Positions 23,646 to 32,599 of a stretch of 64,000 nucleotides of DNA are shown piece by piece. Numbering within the stretch: the stretch's first letter is position 1; each line of letters starts with the position of its first letter. Source of the stretch: Bacteroidota bacterium. Lineage in GTDB: Bacteria; Bacteroidota; Bacteroidia; Bacteroidales; Lentimicrobiaceae. A program made the translations under genes and the position numbers. The stretch spans positions 62,001 through 126,000 of the forward strand of contig WSXX01000012.1 of assembly GCA_009773515.1 (NCBI GenBank). The letters are read 5' to 3'. The notes under the pieces were generated by a model. That model was not told the origin of the DNA. It ran no database searches and worked only from the letters and a program-made list of their open reading frames with translations.

Positions 23646-24743
23646 ATGAAATACACTATAATAATATTTCTGTTTTTAAGTAACTTATCTTTTGGACAGA
23701 CTAATGGTGACATTGTAATTGGAATAAAGGACAGTTTGTTTTCCCAAAAGCTAAATGAAAACAGAGAACTAATTATTTATGTTCCGAAATTAGAAAATGA
23801 GTATGTTCAATCAGCAACTTATCCTGTCCTTTATCTTCTGGACGGTGACAGACTATTTACTCAAACAGTCGGAATATTAGAACATTTAAGTGGCGAATAT
23901 GGCAACGAGCGTTGTCCAAAAATGATTGTGGTTGGTGTTGTAAATAATAATCGAATAAAGGACCTATTGCCCATTACAAGCAATGACACAAAAGATAATG
24001 ACGATAATTTCACTCAATTTCTTGAAAAAGAATTAATACCATTTATTGACCAAAAATATCCAACGCAACAATACAGAACAATACTTGGTCATTCGCTTGG
24101 TGGTTTAAGAGCAATCAATACGTTGGTTTATCAATCTCGTCTATTCAATGGATATATTGCATTAGACCCAAGTTTGGGGCACGACATTAATAAATGGTCT
24201 GACAAAGCACACCTCTTACTGCCATATAAAAAATTCAACAATAAGTCCTTATATTTAGCAATGGCTCAAACAATGCCGAATTTGTTGGACACAGTTGTAA
24301 TAAACAAAGACACGACTGGAGCATCAAGACATATGCGGTCAATTATGAGATTTGCAAAGGATATCAATACTGACAATGCTTTAAGTTTTAATTGGAAATT
24401 TTATCCTGAGAAAACACACAGTGAGGTTACATTCATTGGAACATATGACGGTTTACAGTCAATATTCTATTGGTATTATTTACCTGAAAAGAATCAGTTA
24501 TTCGACCCAAATATTAACCCAATTCAAGCAACAGGTATTGTAATTGAAAAATTTAAAACCATATCACAGAAAATGGGATACAATTTTTTACCACCAGAGG
24601 AATATTTAATGAATATCATAGGAATACTTTTACAGAAAGGCCAAAAAGAAAAAGCCATTGCTTTCGCTAAGCTAAACATAAAGAACTATCCCAAGAGCGA
24701 GTTAGCAATATATTATTTAAGTGAAATCGAAAAACAGGAATAA
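23646..24743 (+). CDS. Secreted esterase of the esterase D/IroE-like alpha/beta-hydrolase family
   Basis: A 365-residue protein from the ATG at 23646 (MKYTIIIFLFLSNLSFGQT, signal peptide). The alpha/beta-hydrolase features are YPVLYLLDGDRLFTQTVGILEHLSGE (oxyanion-side strand), the nucleophile elbow GHSLGGLRA (Ser in G-H-S-L-G-G) and a late His in PEKTHSEVTFIG; the acid is likely in the YIALDPSLGHD segment. This matches the PF00756-type putative esterases (ferric-enterobactin/S-formylglutathione-like), here predicted to be periplasmic or secreted. The last ~60 residues (IGILLQKGQKEKAIAFAKLNIKNYPKSELAIYYLSEIEK) look like one TPR-like helical pair, as in many Bacteroidota homologues. Substrate not predictable. 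Confidence 0.9.
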   Translation: MKYTIIIFLFLSNLSFGQTNGDIVIGIKDSLFSQKLNENRELIIYVPKLENEYVQSATYPVLYLLDGDRLFTQTVGILEHLSGEYGNERCPKMIVVGVVNNNRIKDLLPITSNDTKDNDDNFTQFLEKELIPFIDQKYPTQQYRTILGHSLGGLRAINTLVYQSRLFNGYIALDPSLGHDINKWSDKAHLLLPYKKFNNKSLYLAMAQTMPNLLDTVVINKDTTGASRHMRSIMRFAKDINTDNALSFNWKFYPEKTHSEVTFIGTYDGLQSIFYWYYLPEKNQLFDPNINPIQATGIVIEKFKTISQKMGYNFLPPEEYLMNIIGILLQKGQKEKAIAFAKLNIKNYPKSELAIYYLSEIEKQE

Positions 24744-24943
24744 AAAAACTACGCACAATCGAGTAGACGGCTCCGCCAGTAGTTAGCTGATGTCATGCGG
24801 CTTTGTAGCTGCTGCAAAGCTGTAGCGAATTTCTATCCCTAAAAGATGCTGTCGATCTATATGATAAGATGAAAAGATGATTATTTTAAACAAATTGATC
24901 AATAATCGTTCAACAAAAAACTTCAAAAAGAAGACTTTTGTTA

Positions 24944-26944
24944 TTAATCCAACAATATTTCTGAGATAGACCTTTCAATTTCTTCTTTCAGTCCGACTAC
25001 CACTTTTACCTTTTTATAAGAAGGATAATTGACAATGATTTTATCTGCATATTTCATTGCGATTTTATAGTATTTTAGATTGTCAACATATGCCGAATCA
25101 CATGAATAATAAAGTTCACTTATTTTATGGTATATTTCCGGAGTAAATTCCGTGTCAGGATATTTCTTTATGATTGATTTGTATTTTTCTATGGCTGTCA
25201 GATTAAAGGAGTTGTCACCACCCTCGTGGGAACCACCTTCTATGTGGCTTAAAATTAAAAATTCAGCATCATCAGCATATTTACTTTTTGGGTATTTTTT
25301 CAATAGGCTTTCAAAAAATAAAAAAGGGAATGTCATATCTATTGAACTTACTTCAGTTTCGGATCCTACATGAAGAAATAAATCATAATATGCCTTACCT
25401 GATAGCCACAATTTTTCATCTGGTGGAAGGCTTGAAGAATTGATTGATGTTATTGATTTGTAACTTTTTGCGACCTCCCTCATTTGATTATTGTGGTAAT
25501 CTGTTATGAAATCAGGGTAAGAATGGTTCAAAATGGAATCAAATCCCAATGATTCTTTAAGTTTACCATTATGATTAGCCACCCTTATGGCTTGCAAATA
25601 AAATAGTGCAATTATTTCGGTGTCATTTATAGAATCCAAAACATACTTTTCCAAAGATTTTATTTCTTCGAAGTTTTTAGGTAGCCGCCATTTTAAGGAT
25701 TCTTTAATATCATTCAAATGAAATTGAATGCGTTTGCTTTGTGAATTACTGAATTTCGTGTGCAGGATTTTATACGAATTATAAGAGCTGATAAAATCAA
25801 ATGTCTTATAGATGCCAAGTGAGTCTATCAAATCATTCAATCTTTTCTCTTCATTTACAAAACCACTTATGTCGATTGATTTTTTAAACAAATAGGCTTT
25901 TTCGTAAATCTCAATACCATGCCATGTATTAATGTACAGGTATTTTGAATCTACAATTGCATTATATATTCTTTCCTCAATGGTGAACTGATGCGTTGAA
26001 TAATCAATCTTGTTAAACCACAGAATTTCATTGTCATAATACAACCAGATCAGGTCATTAGTATTTAGTAGTTTATAATCTCGCAAACCGTAACCTATTG
26101 GAATCGATTCAATTGAATCATTGATCAGATTGTATTTCAGAATGGCTTTTTCTGAGTTCTGGAGTGGAATCCATGCTATTTCATCATCAACGATAACATT
26201 ATCAATTAAATAGTTAGGGTAATGCATTTTTTTTTCAAGATCTCCTTTTTTTATTCTGAGGTTATTGTTCTGGTAAGTAGTAATTTCAACATCCTTTATA
26301 TTTTTGCTGGCATAGATATTTGAATTCTTTTCTCTTGTTTTAACAATGCTATCCTTATCTATATCAAACTCATACATATCGTTAATCAAAAGAAGGCTAC
26401 TGCTGATTTTTTTGATGTTATTAACATTAACTCCCTCAAAACTATGGCTCTTAACCGCAGCTTTATAATTTCTGTCTAAAAGATATAATCCTTCTAATGT
26501 TCCGATTACAATATTGTTTTCCAGAAAGCATATTCCTGAGACATGCTTAACGGATTTAAATTCAATATAGCTTTCATTTACAGTGTTGTAAGCAATTAAA
26601 CCACTTCTAAAATTACATATCCAGATCAATTCCTTATCTATTGTATCTCTGACTATATTGTCCTTTTTTAACCCATATGAATATTTTCCGAATTTATTAT
26701 CCAGATTCGTCCAGGAGCTATCAGTTAGTTTTAATTCAAAAGAGGGCCCGTTCGTGTTAAATGTCCATATTGCATTGGACCCGATAGGTGAAATCATAAA
26801 ATCATCAATCCCAATGGTATCGTTACTTAATTTTGCGAAATCCTTAATATCGATACTAATAAAAGGTTTTGAGTCTTTTTGAAGATTACCGGTTGAACAG
26901 CTGAGTAGAAATATCGATAGTAAAATTATGATTGAGTTTCTCAT
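24944..26944 (-). CDS. Large lipoprotein: beta-propeller-like N-terminus, TPR-like C-terminus
   Basis: A 666-residue protein with a lipoprotein signal (MRNSIIILLSIFLLSCSTGN, lipobox LSC, Cys16). Residues about 40-350 have repeated short strands (SGLIAYNTVNESYIEFKSV, NNIVIGTLEGLYLLDRNYK, DEIAWIPLQNSEKAILKYN, TNDLIWLYYDNEILWF) typical of two-component-regulator-type propeller blades. Residues about 520-666 contain helical repeats with PKSKYADDAEFLILSHIEGG and KYPDTEFTPEIYHKISELYYSC, resembling TPR/outer-membrane-lipoprotein motifs. I do not recognise a named family. It stands alone on the minus strand between unrelated genes. Confidence 0.75.
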   Translation of the reverse strand: MRNSIIILLSIFLLSCSTGNLQKDSKPFISIDIKDFAKLSNDTIGIDDFMISPIGSNAIWTFNTNGPSFELKLTDSSWTNLDNKFGKYSYGLKKDNIVRDTIDKELIWICNFRSGLIAYNTVNESYIEFKSVKHVSGICFLENNIVIGTLEGLYLLDRNYKAAVKSHSFEGVNVNNIKKISSSLLLINDMYEFDIDKDSIVKTREKNSNIYASKNIKDVEITTYQNNNLRIKKGDLEKKMHYPNYLIDNVIVDDEIAWIPLQNSEKAILKYNLINDSIESIPIGYGLRDYKLLNTNDLIWLYYDNEILWFNKIDYSTHQFTIEERIYNAIVDSKYLYINTWHGIEIYEKAYLFKKSIDISGFVNEEKRLNDLIDSLGIYKTFDFISSYNSYKILHTKFSNSQSKRIQFHLNDIKESLKWRLPKNFEEIKSLEKYVLDSINDTEIIALFYLQAIRVANHNGKLKESLGFDSILNHSYPDFITDYHNNQMREVAKSYKSITSINSSSLPPDEKLWLSGKAYYDLFLHVGSETEVSSIDMTFPFLFFESLLKKYPKSKYADDAEFLILSHIEGGSHEGGDNSFNLTAIEKYKSIIKKYPDTEFTPEIYHKISELYYSCDSAYVDNLKYYKIAMKYADKIIVNYPSYKKVKVVVGLKEEIERSISEILLD

Positions 26945-27110
26945 TTGCAGATATTACTTTGGATTGCGGCAGAATTACTTAAATCAAATTATTTCAACAA
27001 ATATAAAAACTTTTCTAAAAGCCCAGCATTCTATTGAACGTGTGTAAGTGAGAAATGCAAGGTTTTACATTGATTCGCTGTTCAATATGTTTCTTCCTGA
27101 CAAAATTGAT

Positions 27111-27962
27111 TCATTTAAAGCTTCTTTCCATCGGGTGCCCAATCAGAAACGTCACCTTCAAACCATATCTGCTCTTTATTTTGCCAGCTTTCCATGAATA
27201 ATTTCCGGGGTTAACTTCATTGGCAATCTGTAAAAGTTCTTCAGGGCGGTATAAGCGGATGATGGAAACAATGCCATCCCAAACCGTGCAAAAAGGAATT
27301 ACCGGAATGAGATAGGTAAAAAATAACCTTGAAAACCGGAAAGGCCTGAAGAAAGGTGTGAAAAAGAAAAATAGAATCGGATGAAACAGAATAATAGCCA
27401 GAATAGCCAGTATGTTTTTATCTCCACCGTCAAAAATCCCGATTCCGGAATTGGCATCTACCGCATTTTTTATTACGGATTTTGCAGTGCTTTTGTCGAA
27501 ATGATGGAAGCCTGAAAAAATGGTTCTGAAACCTTTAAGGTTCGAAGGAACATCTGCTGCATCAACCGAAGCATCAATAAATGAAATGCTGCCATTTGTT
27601 TTAGCCGATAAGTATTGATATGCACTTATGTTGGGATATTTATCGGTGAGGATTATTTTGATTTCCTTTTCAGATTGTGCATGAAGTTCATTTTTAATCT
27701 GCTCAATGGCACCGCCTCCACCCGAGCACAAATCAATAATCTGACTTGTTTTTGTGATATTCATTCCTTCGATCAGCAAAGGAACAACGGGCCGGTAAAA
27801 ATCAACTTTAGTTATCAGAAAACGCAGATAGTCTGTCATACTTTCCCTGATGGTATTGGGAAACCAGTCCAGATCTTCAAATTCAAAAAGGTAATCTCTG
27901 AGTTTTTTGCTTTTGCCACCAAGGCACCAGGGCACCAAGTCGCACAAATTTATTTTGCTCAT
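27111..27962 (-). CDS. Membrane-associated class I SAM methyltransferase (last gene of type III PKS cluster)
   Basis: A 283-residue protein. Motif I of SAM-dependent methyltransferases is visible as SQIIDLCSGGGGAIEQIKNEL near residues 72-92, followed by a motif-II-like acidic strand (KIILTDKYPNISAY) and RTIFSGFHHFDKST (the usual F.FHH region). Unusually, about 50 residues near 192-240 are strongly hydrophobic (ILAIILFHPILFFFFTP and LFFTYLIPVIPFCTVWDGI), suggesting membrane attachment. Its start overlaps the 3' end of the upstream hydroxylase gene by 4 bp, so it is translationally coupled to the cluster. It probably methylates a lipidic phenol or quinone made by the upstream enzymes; this is inference from context. 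Confidence 0.8.
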   Translation of the reverse strand: MSKINLCDLVPWCLGGKSKKLRDYLFEFEDLDWFPNTIRESMTDYLRFLITKVDFYRPVVPLLIEGMNITKTSQIIDLCSGGGGAIEQIKNELHAQSEKEIKIILTDKYPNISAYQYLSAKTNGSISFIDASVDAADVPSNLKGFRTIFSGFHHFDKSTAKSVIKNAVDANSGIGIFDGGDKNILAILAIILFHPILFFFFTPFFRPFRFSRLFFTYLIPVIPFCTVWDGIVSIIRLYRPEELLQIANEVNPGNYSWKAGKIKSRYGLKVTFLIGHPMERSFK

Positions 27963-29611
27963 TTGGTAAAACTTAGTGACTTCCTGGCAAGCTCTTTTTT
28001 AATTTTAACCGGGGCATAGTGAATTGGCATGAGTAAATGCTCCAGAAATTTGCTTAACTGACTGGAATTCATGGTTGCAGATCGCAATGCGATGTAAGCA
28101 TCCGGTCGGATCAGATAATATCCGGAAAACCTGATGCCAAGCATTGTGTACAACTTTTCAGTTTCAGGCAGTTTGTTTATCAAAACCACCTTAAGGTTAT
28201 ACTTTTTTGATAAAGATTTTATTTCAGGCGTTAACTCCTGAGCAAATACCAGAATTGTAAACCTTGTGGGGTCAAGTATTTCGTGACTGTTGGTTTGATT
28301 TTGATTGTAAATAAAATCAGCAAACGGAAATCTGCATCCTGGTTTTGGCGATCCGTTAAAAAACTTTTTTTCATCATCTTTTTCCGTAGGGAAATCTGAT
28401 TGATAACGAATGCCAATCTGTGAAATGGACTTAAAAAACTTTAGCCGTGATTCTTCTTTGTTTGCCAGTTTTGGGAATATTTTCATGAAGAAGAACTTCA
28501 GGACAGAAGTTCGGAATAGTCTGACAGCCGGATTTGCACTTGTCACCATTTTAAAAACCACATCGCTGTAACGTGCAAAACCTTTTGAAACGCCCAGGCG
28601 CTCAGATGAGTAGGAATCGAGAAGTTCGGGTTTTGCTCTTTGTTTTAACACTAAAGCCAGTTTCCACGCCAGGTTATGCGCATCCTGAATGCCTGTATTC
28701 ATTCCCTGAGCGCCAACAGGCGTATGCACATGTGCCGAATCGCCGGCCAGAAAACAATTTCCAACACGAATGGTGCGGGCATATTTTTGCTGAGAATGTG
28801 ATACTGAAAACCATTCGGTATCTTGTATATTAAAATTCAGGGAATTCAAATCCTGATTGCCGTTTATAATGGTTTCAAGACTAATTCTATCCGATGTTTT
28901 TATAGTTTTCGGAAAGCTTCCATCAACCCTCCACCTTTTGTTGCGCAACGGGAAAAACCCGGCCACTGATTTTTTTGTAAAAGCTATTGAAATTGCACCT
29001 GAACGGATTTCAGTGTTTGCGCTGCAATCAAGAATAAAAATGGGTTTCGGGTAAGTTTTACCCTCAAAAGGAATATTCAGAAAGTTTCTGATGGCACTGT
29101 TGCTTCCATCAGCGCCGATAATAAAATCAGATTCAATGGTTTGTGCTGAACCGTCCGGCATAAAGACATCCGTTGATATTTTGTTTTTACCCTGCACAAA
29201 GCTTTTAAAAATCACACCTCTTTCAAGGCTGTGGCCGCGATCATTCAGAAATTTAAGTAACAACTTTTCGGTTTCCGATTGTTCGAGCATCAGCAAAAAA
29301 GGGAATTGCGTAAGATTCTCACCGATATTTTTTATTGATGTGCCGGCTATTTTTTTTGCATCATACAGAATGTCAATTTCATCGGCAACAATTCCCTTGC
29401 TTATTGCTTCGCTTGCAATTCCCAGCTGCCGGAAGATTTCAAGGGTGCGTGCCTGCACAATCAAAGCCCCGGAATTGGCAGAAGGGGAGTCTTTTTTGTC
29501 AATAATCCGAAACGATACCTTGTGAATGGCTAACTGGCATGCCATCATCAGGCCGGTTGGTCCGGCACCCACGATAAGGACTTCGGTTGATGGCTTAAGG
29601 GTTTGTTCCAT
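27959..29611 (-). CDS. FAD-dependent aromatic hydroxylase (phenol 2-monooxygenase/TfdB-type)
   Basis: A 550-residue flavoprotein if started at the ATG at 29611 (MEQTLKPSTEVLIVGAGPTG); an in-frame ATG at 29632 adds seven residues, and both overlap the end of the upstream methyltransferase gene. The three family fingerprints are present: GAGPTG at 15-20 (FAD Rossmann), GADGSNSAIRNFL at 166-178 (the DG motif) and FLAGDSAHVHTPVGAQGMNTGIQDAHNLAWKL around 287-317 (the GD motif). The C-terminal ~170 residues are the thioredoxin-like domain of the PHBH/phenol-hydroxylase class. Known chemistry: NAD(P)H- and O2-dependent ring hydroxylation. In the srs-type pathway a homologous flavoprotein (SrsC) oxidises the alkylresorcinol ring to a hydroquinone or quinone, which is the likely job here. 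Confidence 0.93.
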   Translation of the reverse strand: MEQTLKPSTEVLIVGAGPTGLMMACQLAIHKVSFRIIDKKDSPSANSGALIVQARTLEIFRQLGIASEAISKGIVADEIDILYDAKKIAGTSIKNIGENLTQFPFLLMLEQSETEKLLLKFLNDRGHSLERGVIFKSFVQGKNKISTDVFMPDGSAQTIESDFIIGADGSNSAIRNFLNIPFEGKTYPKPIFILDCSANTEIRSGAISIAFTKKSVAGFFPLRNKRWRVDGSFPKTIKTSDRISLETIINGNQDLNSLNFNIQDTEWFSVSHSQQKYARTIRVGNCFLAGDSAHVHTPVGAQGMNTGIQDAHNLAWKLALVLKQRAKPELLDSYSSERLGVSKGFARYSDVVFKMVTSANPAVRLFRTSVLKFFFMKIFPKLANKEESRLKFFKSISQIGIRYQSDFPTEKDDEKKFFNGSPKPGCRFPFADFIYNQNQTNSHEILDPTRFTILVFAQELTPEIKSLSKKYNLKVVLINKLPETEKLYTMLGIRFSGYYLIRPDAYIALRSATMNSSQLSKFLEHLLMPIHYAPVKIKKELARKSLSFTK

Positions 29612-30320
29612 AATTTTTTGTTTTTCCAACAATCAGTAAGCGGAAGAATCGCTTTTTCTGAATGGTATAATTACTGATGTTTGCATTTAAAAGCAATTGT
29701 CTTAGTTCGCTGATGCTGAATGCGCGAAGAACCGATACTGGCCCGTCATGTTTTGCCAGTGCAGTTCCGTTTAATAAACGCGGGAAAAGCCATGCGCTGT
29801 AATAAGCCAGCCTGTTTCTTTGCAGATCGTTGATCACAAATCCTGTAGTGACTTTTTCGCTGAAATATTTGAACAAGCGAGTAAGCTGATCATCACTTAA
29901 GTGGTGGCAAAACAAGGAACAATGCACAATATCAACAGATGTATTCCGATCAAGAAATTCCTGATAATCGGCAGCAACACCCGTGATTTCCGGATAGGCA
30001 CGGCAATGATTTTTTAAATATGCAATCACATCTGCATTCATATCCACACCTGTTAACTGTACTTTAAAATTGTTTTTGCGAGCCCAATCGGCAATTGCCC
30101 GCATCGAATCGCCGCTTCCGCATCCGAGGTCAACCACCTGATAGATTTTAGCAGGATCTGCAATCAATTGTTTTATGCCTTGCAACGAAATGGAATGTCC
30201 ACCTGTGATTCTGTTCAGAATATCAAGTTCCCTGAGATTTCTGAAAAGCAAATCCTTCGGGATGTTTGTTTCATCGAGCAATTCCTTTTCATCAGAGCGA
30301 AATTTGAATTTTGAATCCAT
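29595..30320 (-). CDS. Class I SAM methyltransferase (type III PKS cluster)
   Basis: A 241-residue protein with motif I VVDLGCGSGDSMRAIADWA (near residue 66), the acidic end of beta2 in LTGVDMNADVIAYLKNH and a motif-III-like region VDIVHCSLFCHHLSDDQLTRLFKYF. The C-terminal part (LAKHDGPVSVLRAFSISELRQLLLNANI...) is as in UbiE/COQ5-like small-molecule methyltransferases. It lies 14 bp after the polyketide synthase gene and overlaps the start of the hydroxylase gene, so it is one operon. It parallels SrsB, the O-methyltransferase of phenolic-lipid operons; the exact methylated position is not predictable. Confidence 0.92.
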   Translation of the reverse strand: MDSKFKFRSDEKELLDETNIPKDLLFRNLRELDILNRITGGHSISLQGIKQLIADPAKIYQVVDLGCGSGDSMRAIADWARKNNFKVQLTGVDMNADVIAYLKNHCRAYPEITGVAADYQEFLDRNTSVDIVHCSLFCHHLSDDQLTRLFKYFSEKVTTGFVINDLQRNRLAYYSAWLFPRLLNGTALAKHDGPVSVLRAFSISELRQLLLNANISNYTIQKKRFFRLLIVGKTKNYGTNP

Positions 30321-30334
30321 CCGTAAGTTTCTGG

Positions 30335-31528
30335 TTATTGGATGGATACAACTTTACGTTTGCTGTTGACACGCTTGTTTGACTTGCTTACAACCGCATT
30401 CTTATTTGTGCTTGATTTCTTTGTCGCGTTTGTTTTGTAGGTCAGCAATGCGGATTCAATACTCAAACCCGGGCCAAACCCAATGGAAAACACAGTTTCA
30501 CCTTCAGCGGGTTTTGACAACATGATTTCATTCAGCACAAAAAGTATGGTGGGCGACGACATGTTGCCGCAATCAGAAAGTACTTTATAGGAATACTGCA
30601 AATCGGTATCCTGCAATTTTGCTGATTTTCTGACGGAATCAAGTATTTTTTTTCCTCCCGGATGTACAGCCCATTTATCAATGGCAGAAGGATCAAAGTT
30701 TAACTTTTCGCTGGCTTTCTGAACGATTTCATTCACCTCATCACCAATAAATTCGGGTATTCCGGTATCGAGAACCATTTCGAAATTTACCGGCGTAATA
30801 TTCCAACCCATCAGATTTTTGCCTTTGTAAAGCATCAACGAATGGAATCCATTAATGGAAAGTCCTGGCTGCTGATTCTTTTTTGCAGCTGTATCGGAAA
30901 CTACTACCACCGCTGCTGCTCCATCGCCAAATACAGTGTTTGCCAGTAAATTATCGTTGTTGTCGATCGCCTGAAAATGTAAGGTGCACAACTCTACACA
31001 AACAATCAGCACTTTGGCATTTTCGTCGGTGCGGGTTATCATATCCGCGAGATTTAAGGCCGGAAATGCAGCATTGCAACCCATAAAATTGATGGCGGTA
31101 TGAAAAATATCTTCGGGTAAGTTCAATTGCTCAATCAATGCAGCTCCGATTCCTGGAGAATAAATTCCTGTGCAGGAAACGGTAATCAGGTGGGTTATTT
31201 TAAAACCGGCGATGTTTGTATCCAATTTTTGAAATGCGTTCTGTATGGCATTGATGGCAAGTGAAGCCGCATTTTCTTTAAATACATTCATCCTTTTACT
31301 TACATCCGGAACTTCAAGGTTTTTATCAAAAAGCTGAGATTCTGATTGCTTGTTACCGAAATCAGGTACAACGGAATAACGGGTTTTTATGCCACTGTTG
31401 TGGAATAAAATATTCAGCTTTCGCGAAGCAATGGCATCGTTGTAGGCGCTTTTCATAAACTCAAGGATGTTGCCTTGGTCTGCGCTGCATTGTGGAACGG
31501 CTGTTCCTATGGAGATTATTGTGCTCAT
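30335..31528 (-). CDS. Type III polyketide synthase (chalcone/stilbene synthase superfamily)
   Basis: A 397-residue homodimeric ketosynthase-fold enzyme. The catalytic triad is intact: C151 in FMGCNAAFPALNLA, H289 in KWAVHPGGKKILDSV and N322 in SDCGNMSSPT. The signature FGDGAAAVVV (about 200-209) and the C-terminal FSIGFGPGLSIESALL (GFGPG loop) are also present. The enzyme should extend a CoA-linked fatty starter with malonyl-CoA units and cyclise to an alkylresorcinol or alkylpyrone, going by characterised bacterial homologues such as SrsA and ArsB/C. The last ~28 residues (NATKKSSTNKNAVVSKSNKR...) are a basic, low-complexity tail beyond the usual end of the fold, which is unusual. It lies 1 bp from the prenyltransferase gene. 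Confidence 0.96.
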   Translation of the reverse strand: MSTIISIGTAVPQCSADQGNILEFMKSAYNDAIASRKLNILFHNSGIKTRYSVVPDFGNKQSESQLFDKNLEVPDVSKRMNVFKENAASLAINAIQNAFQKLDTNIAGFKITHLITVSCTGIYSPGIGAALIEQLNLPEDIFHTAINFMGCNAAFPALNLADMITRTDENAKVLIVCVELCTLHFQAIDNNDNLLANTVFGDGAAAVVVVSDTAAKKNQQPGLSINGFHSLMLYKGKNLMGWNITPVNFEMVLDTGIPEFIGDEVNEIVQKASEKLNFDPSAIDKWAVHPGGKKILDSVRKSAKLQDTDLQYSYKVLSDCGNMSSPTILFVLNEIMLSKPAEGETVFSIGFGPGLSIESALLTYKTNATKKSSTNKNAVVSKSNKRVNSKRKVVSIQ

Positions 31529-31529
31529 G

Positions 31530-32435
31530 TTAAAACCAGGTATAGTGATTGTTAAGAATCAGTACCAGAAAGTACAGATTCATGAAGGTTGAGGTAAGGA
31601 GGTTCATTTTCATTGTATTTTCAAAGTTTGCGTGGTTCGTATCCTTCCTCACTTTGGCAAACCACATCGACAAATCAATAATTACAGGCAACGTCAATAC
31701 AATAAACAGCAACATTTCAATCTGCTGATTCTTCAGATATAAATAATAGAAGAGGAATACGGTTGCAATTGAGAACAATATCCCTGAAAACACAAATGTG
31801 CCGTTGTATCCGAGTTTATAGCTGATGCTGATTACTCCGTCATTTTTATCTGCTTCGTGCTGATAAATCTGCGTAAGCGGATAAACACTGCCAATAAAGA
31901 AACTTGCCACACTCATACAAATGATGTTGTTGATTGTGAAAAATGCTGCAAAAGAAAACGTGGAAATTGCTGAAGAAGCCATCATATAAACAAAAGCTCC
32001 CTGAAAGAGAAACACAGTCAGGAATCCAATAACCGCGTATTTTTTTAACCTCACATTCCTGTAGCTGTAGGCCCTGGAAGTCAGAATGAAAATCAGAACG
32101 AAAAGCGAGAAACTCCAGGAAATCAACAATCCACCTAACACCGCCATAATATCCATAAGCAGCGTTGCCTTAAATAAATTGCGGGAAACTTCGGGCGGAT
32201 GTTTCAGCCCGCCGATACTTCCTGTGTCGCGGTCCTGAAAACTGTTGTACCCGTTGCTGGACGGAAAAACAAGCAAGTGTAATATAACAAATGCAATGGC
32301 TGTAGTCTGCCAGTTGATGGTGCCGGCCTGACTAACAGCAAACAGAAACACAGGCATCAGAAAGAACGAAAAAGGCAAGCGCAAATGCTTAACAGTGCTT
32401 TTATCAAACCATGAAAGGATAAGTATTTTCTTCAT
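31530..32435 (-). CDS. UbiA-family membrane prenyltransferase (first gene of type III PKS cluster)
   Basis: A 301-residue polytopic membrane protein from the ATG at 32435 (MKKILILSWFDKS); the ATG at 32453 adds six residues. Aspartate-rich motif 1 is N64-S-F-Q-D68-R-D70 in SNGYNSFQDRDTGSIGG, and motif 2 is the YQHEADKNDGVISISYK region (D196, D199). There are about eight to nine hydrophobic helices. UbiA enzymes attach a polyprenyl or related chain to aromatic rings or other acceptors at the membrane. Its adjacency (1 bp) to a type III PKS suggests it prenylates or otherwise modifies the polyketide phenol. However, many Bacteroidota UbiA homologues have untested substrates, so the acceptor is unproven. 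Confidence 0.93.
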   Translation of the reverse strand: MKKILILSWFDKSTVKHLRLPFSFFLMPVFLFAVSQAGTINWQTTAIAFVILHLLVFPSSNGYNSFQDRDTGSIGGLKHPPEVSRNLFKATLLMDIMAVLGGLLISWSFSLFVLIFILTSRAYSYRNVRLKKYAVIGFLTVFLFQGAFVYMMASSAISTFSFAAFFTINNIICMSVASFFIGSVYPLTQIYQHEADKNDGVISISYKLGYNGTFVFSGILFSIATVFLFYYLYLKNQQIEMLLFIVLTLPVIIDLSMWFAKVRKDTNHANFENTMKMNLLTSTFMNLYFLVLILNNHYTWF

Positions 32436-32599
32436 CTTTTTAAAGTTAAACAAATGAAAACCAGGTTGGTTAATAAAAATATGATATCAGGTTTTTTTTT
32501 GCAAATTTTTAACAACTCAGCATTAGACTGCCAGGGTTCATGATGTGCCCGTAGTTTTCGACCGCAACAGTTATTGAATAGCTCCATTAATTTTTCATT

